This document shows, in pieces, positions 58,427 to 64,000 of a stretch of DNA of 64,000 nucleotides. Each line of letters opens with the position of its first letter. Positions within the stretch are counted from its first letter, which is position 1. The notes under the pieces were generated by a model, which was given only the letters and a program-made list of their open reading frames with translations, did not search any database and was not told the DNA's origin. The position numbers and the translations under genes are program-made. Origin of the DNA: CAYLNL01 sp964385175 (GTDB lineage: Bacteria; Bacteroidota; Bacteroidia; Flavobacteriales; Flavobacteriaceae); assembly GCA_964385175.1 (NCBI GenBank), contig CAYLNL010000003.1, positions 201,315-265,314 of the forward strand, given 5' to 3'.

Positions 58427-59161
58427 TCACTGAACCCTAAAAACAATCGGTTTCACATATACTACCTCCACTTCCTTAGCGCCGTGCTTCCCGGGTTGAA
58501 GTTGAGGAATGAGTTGAATAACGCGCCGGGCTTCCTTTTCCAGAGCGGCGTGCGCCGATTGCGCTTTAATATTCGTTACCTTGCCTTGCTTATCGATGGA
58601 AAATTGTACATATATTTTTTGAACGCCGCTTAGTCCAACACCTTCAGCCAAAGAGGTATTAAAGTGTTTTTTAATAAGAGCGCTTATTTTCTCAGAAAGG
58701 CAGGCTTTTCGCTCTTCGTTGGTAGTTACAATTTCACAGCCGGGAAAAACGGGAACCATCTCTACATTATTTACGGAAAACGACTCTTCTGTTTTTGCGT
58801 AGTTTATCTCAGTAAGACCTAAATTAGCTGTTGGTTGAGGGTCACTTATAAAGGCTGGTTTGTCAAAAGAGGTAGCAACAGGGTCGGGTACTGGCTTTAT
58901 AAAAGGCGTTACCTGGGGGTTTTGTTTAGGTTTTTCTTTTTGTAGAGGTGTTTCTTCGGGTTTATAGGGTGCGGGAGTGTAGATGAAAAAATCATCCTCT
59001 GGTTCGGCAGGAACAGACGATTTTTCCGGAATAGCGGCGAAGGTAAGTTCAAACGTTCCATATACCAACAGGAGACTCACAATGCACCCTATTTGAAAAT
59101 AGAGGGGACGACTTTTAAATAGTTCTTTAGTCCTTTCGGAAAAGAAGGATTGGGTTTTCAT
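58427..59161 (-). CDS. TonB-family energy transducer
   Basis: 244 residues from ATG 59161 (MKTQSFFSERTKELF). One N-terminal transmembrane helix (about 23-42) anchors it in the inner membrane. A proline/lysine-rich linker spans the periplasm (EETPLQKEKPKQNPQVTPFI). The TonB C-terminal domain follows: VQFSIDKQGKVTNIKAQSAH, RRVIQLIPQLQPGKHGAK. It passes proton-motive energy to outer-membrane receptors such as the one at 16825-19947. A cysteine-bearing MVPVFPGCEIVTTNEERKAC segment before the domain is typical of the Bacteroidota type. No ExbB/ExbD genes are near. Confidence 0.9.
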   Translation of the reverse strand: MKTQSFFSERTKELFKSRPLYFQIGCIVSLLLVYGTFELTFAAIPEKSSVPAEPEDDFFIYTPAPYKPEETPLQKEKPKQNPQVTPFIKPVPDPVATSFDKPAFISDPQPTANLGLTEINYAKTEESFSVNNVEMVPVFPGCEIVTTNEERKACLSEKISALIKKHFNTSLAEGVGLSGVQKIYVQFSIDKQGKVTNIKAQSAHAALEKEARRVIQLIPQLQPGKHGAKEVEVVYVKPIVFRVQ

Positions 59162-59221
59162 AGCTATTGAATTTAAGATTGTTACTATTGGGTTACACGC
59201 ACCAAGAAACATACCAAAAAG

Positions 59222-59248
59222 AAAAATCCCGAAGTTTCGGGATTTTTT
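59222..59248 (-). terminator. Terminator between the unknown gene and the TonB gene
   Basis: AATCCCGAA at 59225-59233 and TTCGGGATT at 59236-59244 pair, flanked by A-runs and T-runs on either side, so it can act on both strands. It follows the stop of the minus-strand gene at 59337. Confidence 0.75.
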
Positions 59249-59336
59249 CTGTATTACTTTATTAGGGAAAAAGAACTATCCTGTTTTGTTGCAGTATATG
59301 TTTTCCAAACAGGCAGTTTCTATATTCTATCCTGGG

Positions 59337-60230
59337 TTAGTTAGACGATGGTTCGGGGGCTGGCTGCATTTCAGGAGTAGGGGCAGGTTCTGGCGCTCCT
59401 ACGCTGATAACATTTCCGTTAGCGTCTAACTGAACTACTGTGGTTTCTTGCCAGGTGAGGTGAAATTCAAAATCAGAGGGGTTAGCAAAGGGTATATTTT
59501 GGGCGTCTTCCGCCTTTTCAACATCCGTGCTATATATTGGGTTCGGGTCCATAATATCATTCCATGTATAGGTCATATCCATCGTTACCGTATAGGTGCC
59601 GTCAGGGTTTTCTATCATGGTGGCAGTTCCTTCTCGCTGAAACCCGCCTACATCAGCATTCGTGCCATGGAGATATTGGTATCCTATTGCACCTTCCCCG
59701 TTTTCAATTTCCATATTATAGGTTTCATCAATCTGCGTAATATAGGGTTGTCCTTCAGGGATGGAAAGGTTCTGATAATCTGTAAACATACCGGTAGCTG
59801 TTTGCCCTGCGCGGTTATTCAAGTCGGCGCTGAGTATTTCGTTAGATTGCATATAGGCTGTCCAACCCGGGTCGTTTACAATAACCATGGGCTCTCCATT
59901 GCCAAAGAGATAGTGCGTGCCAATAGCCCTGCCAAAGGAATCGTTTTCAAAGTTTACATTATCCCCGGTTACCCCATCTGCTACCCATCCTACAAGGTCG
60001 CCGATAGGACTAGCCGCTAACCCGCTCAGCCAGCTTCCGGTATTTTGGCTGGGAAGCGTTTCATTCCCCGTAGTGTTGGTGGGCGCCGGAGTGCCGGTAG
60101 GTTCAGGGGTAACCGGCTCAGGAGCTGGTGTGGGTTCAATAACTGGCTGGTCATAAGAGATACCTCCTCTATTCTTGGCATTTTTTATGATGTCAAGAGC
60201 GCTTGCTAAATAACTGGTTATTTGAGACAT
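59337..60230 (-). CDS. Hypothetical proline-rich protein
   Basis: 297 residues, not recognised. The N-terminal 27 residues are helical (ITSYLASALDIIKNAKNRGG). A proline/threonine-rich linker follows (about 28-65, EPTPAPEPVTPEPTGTPAPT). A globular beta-rich domain then carries WTAYMQSNEILSADLNNRAG and TATMIENPDGTYTVTMDMTY. It ends in another proline-rich tail (APEPAPTPEMQPAPEPSSN). No signal peptide is obvious. It has its own terminator, and the region upstream of its ATG is AT-rich and could hold a promoter. Function unknown. Confidence 0.65.
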   Translation of the reverse strand: MSQITSYLASALDIIKNAKNRGGISYDQPVIEPTPAPEPVTPEPTGTPAPTNTTGNETLPSQNTGSWLSGLAASPIGDLVGWVADGVTGDNVNFENDSFGRAIGTHYLFGNGEPMVIVNDPGWTAYMQSNEILSADLNNRAGQTATGMFTDYQNLSIPEGQPYITQIDETYNMEIENGEGAIGYQYLHGTNADVGGFQREGTATMIENPDGTYTVTMDMTYTWNDIMDPNPIYSTDVEKAEDAQNIPFANPSDFEFHLTWQETTVVQLDANGNVISVGAPEPAPTPEMQPAPEPSSN

Positions 60231-60443
60231 ATTGGTTAGTTTTTAAAAATTATACACTTTCTTTTACATTATGTTATAGGGCTACAAATATAATAGGAGC
60301 TATACAATAAAAAAACCGAAAAAATGGAAATAAGTTGGAAACATCCTGGAAATAGAGAATTATCTCTTACCTACTTTTAATCGACGGCAAGACGCCCTCG
60401 TGTGTGCAAGCGTCCACAGGCGCAAGCGCAGGAAACAAGGGGG

Positions 60444-60692
60444 TTAATCTTTCTTAAAAAACCGGTTCCACTCTGAAATAATGTATTCAAAATGGTCATA
60501 GATAATTTTTCGTATTTCCCGCCTGGATTGCTGGGAGAGATTATACTCTAATACGGTTTGAACCTCAAAATTATCGGTATCCATCCAGAATTTGCATTCC
60601 ATATCTTCCTTTTCGGCGTGAATGTGCATAGGATTTCCTTCTTTAGATTCAAAATATAAGCGCCATCCGCCTATCAATAAAATCGTCGGCAT
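60444..60692 (-). CDS. DUF4160 protein
   Basis: 82 residues. The start WRLYFESKEGNPMHIHAEKE is the DUF4160 signature (P-x-H-[IV]-H), followed by acidic strands and a C-terminal helix (LSQQSRREIRKIIYDHFEYI). DUF4160 genes usually occur with a DUF2442 gene as a two-gene module of unknown, possibly toxin-antitoxin, function. Here no DUF2442 neighbour is visible, so it is an orphan. Divergent from rlmN with about 150 bases between start codons. Confidence 0.82.
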   Translation of the reverse strand: MPTILLIGGWRLYFESKEGNPMHIHAEKEDMECKFWMDTDNFEVQTVLEYNLSQQSRREIRKIIYDHFEYIISEWNRFFKKD

Positions 60693-60823
60693 AGTTTTTA
60701 GCTATAAAAATACAAAAAATTACTACATACCCCATACTTTCAACTGCTTTTACTCAGGAAAGTGCGGTATTTTTCTATTACCTATTATGAAAAGGTATCT
60801 TTCTTCTAATTACCTGTTAGCAT

Positions 60824-60831
60824 TACCTTTG
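60824..60831 (+). promoter_or_regulatory. -7 promoter box of rlmN
   Basis: TACCTTTG fits TAnnTTTG and ends 7 bases before the ATG at 60839, so the rlmN transcript should have almost no 5' leader. Confidence 0.55.
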
Positions 60832-60838
60832 CACGAGA

Positions 60839-61879
60839 ATGGAACGCTCTAAAAAAGATATACGCACCTTGAGTAAAGATGACCTTCGCCGGTTTTTTGA
60901 AGAGCGGGGCGAGAGCGCTTTCCGTGGCAACCAGGTATATGAATGGTTATGGCAAAAGAGCGCCCACTCTTTTACCGGGATGACGAATCTCTCTAAAGCT
61001 ACCCGCCAGCTACTGGAAGAACACTTTGTGATTAACCCTATCCGGGTAGATGCCATGCGGCGTAGCAGCGACGGCACTATTAAAAATGCCGTGCGCCTGC
61101 ACGATGGGTTACTGGTAGAGTCGGTGCTCATCCCTACTGAAACGCGCACCACCGCTTGCGTGTCCAGCCAGGTAGGTTGCAGCCTCAACTGTACTTTCTG
61201 CGCCACCGCCCGCCTGAAGCGGATGCGCAACCTGAACGCCGATGAAATCTACGACCAGGTGACGCTTATTGACCGCCAAAGCCGCTTGTATTTTAAGCGA
61301 CCTCTGAGCAATATTGTTTTTATGGGAATGGGGGAGCCGCTGATGAATTATAACAATGTTTTAAGCGCCATTGGTAAAATTACTTCGCCGGAAGGGCTGG
61401 GTATGGCTGCCAGGCGCATTACCGTTTCTACTTCTGGCATCCCTAAGCTAATTAAGAAAATGGCCGATGACAAGGTGAGGTGTAAACTGGCGGTATCGCT
61501 GCATAGCGCTATAGATAGTGTGCGGACTTCTATGATGCCGTTTAATGAGCAATTTCCTTTAGCCGAGCTACGGGAGGCTCTTGTGTACTGGTATCGCAAA
61601 ACGAGAAGCAGGGTTACTTATGAGTACGTGGTTTGGAAAGGCGTGAATGATACAGGTAATGATATAGAGGCGCTTATAAGGTTTTGCAAATTTGTTCCCG
61701 CCAAGGTAAATCTCATTGAGTATAATCCCATTGAAGGGGGCGTGTTTCAGCAAGCCGATGAGGCGGTTATACAGCGTTATGTGGCAGCCCTGGAAAAACA
61801 GGGTATCACGGTAACTATACGCCGCTCACGGGGTAACGATATTGATGCTGCTTGCGGACAGCTGGCAAATAAATTATAA
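60839..61879 (+). CDS. rlmN: 23S rRNA (adenine2503-C2)-methyltransferase RlmN
   Basis: 346 residues, normal length. The radical SAM cluster motif is C114-S-L-N-C118-T-F-C121. The methyl-carrying cysteine near the C-terminus lies in GNDIDAACGQLANKL. Other motifs: VFMGMGEPLMNYNNV, RRITVSTSGIPKLIKKM and LAVSLHSAIDSVRTSMMPF. It methylates C2 of A2503 in 23S rRNA and A37 in some tRNAs. The start at 60839 leaves a very short leader after the promoter box. Confidence 0.97.
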   Translation: MERSKKDIRTLSKDDLRRFFEERGESAFRGNQVYEWLWQKSAHSFTGMTNLSKATRQLLEEHFVINPIRVDAMRRSSDGTIKNAVRLHDGLLVESVLIPTETRTTACVSSQVGCSLNCTFCATARLKRMRNLNADEIYDQVTLIDRQSRLYFKRPLSNIVFMGMGEPLMNYNNVLSAIGKITSPEGLGMAARRITVSTSGIPKLIKKMADDKVRCKLAVSLHSAIDSVRTSMMPFNEQFPLAELREALVYWYRKTRSRVTYEYVVWKGVNDTGNDIEALIRFCKFVPAKVNLIEYNPIEGGVFQQADEAVIQRYVAALEKQGITVTIRRSRGNDIDAACGQLANKL

Positions 61880-62447
61880 ACTTATTGATTTGAGAAATAG
61901 AAAAACTCAGAATTTGTTGGGTTTTCTGGATTGGTAATTACTTGGTGTCTTTGCGCCTTTGCGTGAGATTTTCACGCAGAGACGCTAAGACGCTAAGGAA
62001 ATTATGAATGATGGATTATGAATTCAGAATTTGCTGGATTTCTGATACCTCTTTTTAATTTATCATCCTGCATTCTGAATTGGGAATTACTTTGCGCCCC
62101 TGCGCCTTTGCGAGAAAAAAATGCACGCAGAGACGCTAAGACGCTGAGAAAATTATGAATGATGGATTATGAATTCAGAATTTGCTGGATTTCTGATACC
62201 TCTTTTTAATTTATCATCCTGCATTCTGAATTGGGAATTACTTTGTGCACTTTGCGCCTTCTTTGTGAACTTTGTGGTTAAATAGAGAAACCACTAAGAA
62301 CACTAAGTTTTTACACAAAGGGCACAAAGAAAATACATAATTCTACATTCTGAATTGGTAATTCATAATTAACTTCGCGCCTCCGCGCCTTTGCGTGAGG
62401 TTTCCACGCAGAGACGCTAAGACGCTGAGGAAATTCATAATTCTGAA
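61880..62447. repeat. Gene-free repeat-rich spacer after rlmN
   Basis: No gene is seen in 568 bases. A 96-base unit occurs twice without visible difference (61999-62094 and 62150-62245). A 22-base motif starting CACGCAGAGACGCTAAGACG occurs at 61973-61994, 62124-62145 and 62405-62426, each time after a CGCCTTTGCG box with which it can form a weak hairpin. A diverged version (CTTTGTGAACTTTGTGG with CCACTAAGAACACTAAG) lies at 62262-62307. Confidence 0.88.
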
Positions 62448-64000
62448 TTAGTTTGTGAGTATCATCTTTTTCGTGTCAATCACCTGCCCGTCTGCCAACA
62501 GCGCGTAGAGGTACATACCCGCGGGGAAGCGCCCGCCCGAGATTTCCACGGAGACTTTTCCCCGTTCGCCCAGCGGGTAGCTTGCCAGCTCTAAGCCTTG
62601 CAAATTGTAAACGACTATTTTCGCCTGCTGTACGTTTTCGGGAAGCTGGGCGGCAATGACGGTAGTTTGAGTAAACGGGTTCGGTACGTTTTGGTAAAGC
62701 GCAAAACCTCCTGGCGGGGCTTGGGTTTCACCGGAAGTTTTACTTTGGGTGGTTTTGGTAGTTCCATATACTACGCTTTCTATGGCTTCCAGTTTCTGGC
62801 GCAACACCTCGTTTTCTTGTTTTTGTTCTTCCAATTGCTGTTGCTGAGTCTCTATTTGCTGTTGCTGTTCCTGCACCGCTTTTACCAGTGGCACTACAAA
62901 CAGGCTGTATGCTAAACTATAATTATCGTTTTCATCATCTGGCTTATGAAGCCCGTTAAAAGTATAGCCCGCTTCCTGCGCCGCTTTTTCTACTTCCTGG
63001 GCAATAAAGCCGCTCTGGCGGATGGCGGTGGAAGGACCAAAGTCGTCTTCCAAGTAGTGCCTGCGAATGCTATCTGGCATGTTTTGGGTGAGAAACTCGG
63101 TAAATTTTCTAGTATCAAAGTTATAGACTACGGGGCGGAGGCGGTTGATAAAGTCCAATCCTTTTACCTCTTTTTCCTCGATATGGGTTTTAAATCGTCC
63201 ATCAGACGGAAAGGTATAGGCTACCTGCCCTTCAATAGTGGTAACGGAAGCATTTCCCAACCGGACTTTATTGCTGGCATTTACGGTGGCATCATTGCCA
63301 ACAGCTGTAGTATTATTATAATTTCCCGCATTTGTACCCGCGTAATAGCCCACGGCGGTGTTCCTGATTCCTGTGGTGTTGGCGGCAAGGGCGGAACGGC
63401 CAATAGCAGTGTTTCTATACCCATTATTGTTAGCCGTAGGGTTATTATTATATAAGGCATAGTAGCCTACCGCTACATTGTCGGTATCCCAGACTACTCC
63501 TCCGTTAGAATATGTTTGGTTGGATAGGGCATACGCGCCAACAGCAGTGTTGTTATCTCCTGTGGTATTGCCATAAAGCGCCTGGATGCCGGTAGCGGTG
63601 TTCCAACTTCCGGTGGTATTGTTGTAAAGCCCCCAGGAACCGTTGGCAGTGTTACCCCACCCTTCGGTGTTATTGTATAACGCCCGGTAGCCCATAGCCA
63701 TGTTGAAACCTCCTGTAGAATTGAAGTAAAGCGCTCGGTGGCCGGTAGCAGTATTGAGGCTTCCTGTGGTGTTATTGTACAGCCCCTGGAAGCCGGCAGC
63801 AGTGTTGTAGATTCCCGTGGTATTGAGATAAAGCGTCTGGAAACCATTAGCAGCATTCTCATATCCCGTGGTGTTGCTATATCCGCTTTCACCACCTACA
63901 AAGGTATTGCGGTTGCCAGTGGAGTTGCTATACCCACTCTCAGTCCCCACAAACGTATTGTCGCTTCCCGTAGTAGTGTTGTGCCCACTGTAATAGCCCA
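62448..64000 (-). CDS. Surface fibre-like protein: repeats, peptidase S74 chaperone, T9SS sorting domain (N-terminus cut)
   Basis: The frame is open to the window edge (517 codons visible); the GTG at 63950 is internal, as the repeats continue upstream of it (SGHNTTTGSDNTFVG). The N-terminal two thirds are about 14-16-residue repeats of the form NTAxGxxALYNNTTG, like YadA-type head repeats. The S74 intramolecular chaperone domain follows (SDGRFKTHIEEKEVKGLDFI and QSGFIAQEVEKAAQEAGYTF), then a Q-rich coiled coil. The last about 70 residues are a type A T9SS sorting domain (NVPNPFTQTTVIAAQLPENV, ending GQVIDTKKMILTN). It is thus exported through the type IX system and probably trimeric on the cell surface. 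The S74 domain usually cleaves itself off after trimerisation. Confidence 0.9.
   Translation of the reverse strand, partial: GYYSGHNTTTGSDNTFVGTESGYSNSTGNRNTFVGGESGYSNTTGYENAANGFQTLYLNTTGIYNTAAGFQGLYNNTTGSLNTATGHRALYFNSTGGFNMAMGYRALYNNTEGWGNTANGSWGLYNNTTGSWNTATGIQALYGNTTGDNNTAVGAYALSNQTYSNGGVVWDTDNVAVGYYALYNNNPTANNNGYRNTAIGRSALAANTTGIRNTAVGYYAGTNAGNYNNTTAVGNDATVNASNKVRLGNASVTTIEGQVAYTFPSDGRFKTHIEEKEVKGLDFINRLRPVVYNFDTRKFTEFLTQNMPDSIRRHYLEDDFGPSTAIRQSGFIAQEVEKAAQEAGYTFNGLHKPDDENDNYSLAYSLFVVPLVKAVQEQQQQIETQQQQLEEQKQENEVLRQKLEAIESVVYGTTKTTQSKTSGETQAPPGGFALYQNVPNPFTQTTVIAAQLPENVQQAKIVVYNLQGLELASYPLGERGKVSVEISGGRFPAGMYLYALLADGQVIDTKKMILTN

Noticed and set aside
62448..64000. Prophage tail-fibre gene
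   Set aside because: The S74 domain is phage-like, but the C-terminal T9SS sorting domain and the absence of any other phage gene point to a host surface protein.
1..64000. CRISPR arrays, tRNA and rRNA genes
   Set aside because: No regularly spaced identical repeats with unique spacers, no recognisable tRNA cloverleaf and no rRNA sequence were found on reading the window.

Overview
The window comes from the chromosome of a member of the Bacteroidota. The evidence is: many start regions carry the Bacteroidota -7 promoter box (TAnnTTTG, sometimes with an upstream TTG); there is a type IX secretion sorting domain at the C-terminus of the surface protein at 62448-64000; and several family-typical genes are present (long NusB, DUF3276, a GYDIA-type GHMP kinase, leucine-type dehydrogenase, large TonB-dependent receptor). 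I cannot place it below phylum. No rRNA, tRNA or CRISPR array was seen.

Layout. 1-14,900 is mostly housekeeping: a prolyl oligopeptidase lipoprotein cut by the left edge, an AddB-like nuclease, a VWA protein, a GIY-YIG gene between inverted repeats, a DUF488 protein, MutS, a SpoU methylase, DUF3276, an exporter-type ABC protein and leucine dehydrogenase. 14,970-23,090 holds nusB-DUF1573-yajC, a 1040-residue TonB receptor, and the tail of a cytochrome oxidase operon (ctaB, two subunit III genes, subunit IV). 23,090-28,400 is an accessory island. It has two gene remnants, a cupin, an SMI1/KNR4 protein, an NTF2-like lipoprotein, a TA pair whose toxin is frameshifted, and an unusual HicB-like/HicA-like pair. 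These are separated by related GC-rich palindromic repeats.

28,410-45,373 is the showpiece: a two-gene Tc-toxin (ABC toxin) locus. The first gene fuses TcB and TcC (SpvB, FG-GAP/TcdB middle, RHS cage). It then has a 20-proline linker and an AT-rich C-terminal domain resembling a glucosaminidase. The second gene is a 3066-residue TcA with an extra N-terminal beta-sandwich domain. 45,535-53,236 holds a RimB-RimK-like fusion, a TPR protein, a Spy-like protein, and a compact cluster of two tiny double-glycine-leader peptides with four cysteines each. Both peptide genes are preceded by the same structured 5' leader: a 7-bp hairpin with a compensatory base change, then a conserved ATGCCGAAAAGCG box opening a 6-8 codon mini-ORF. 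Directly downstream is a membrane protein with a C39-like domain, a VKOR disulfide-oxidase domain and a thioredoxin domain, then an aspartic protease and a triple CBM48 protein.

53,244-64,000 is mainly on the minus strand: GHMP kinase, exported superoxide dismutase, coiled-coil/zinc-ribbon-like protein with Nif3, fructose-bisphosphatase, TonB, an unknown protein, DUF4160, then rlmN (plus), a repeat-rich spacer, and a surface fibre-like S74 protein cut by the right edge.

The two systems most worth following are the Tc toxin with its unusual predicted cargo, and the leader-controlled Cys-rich peptide cluster with its putative disulfide-forming partner.
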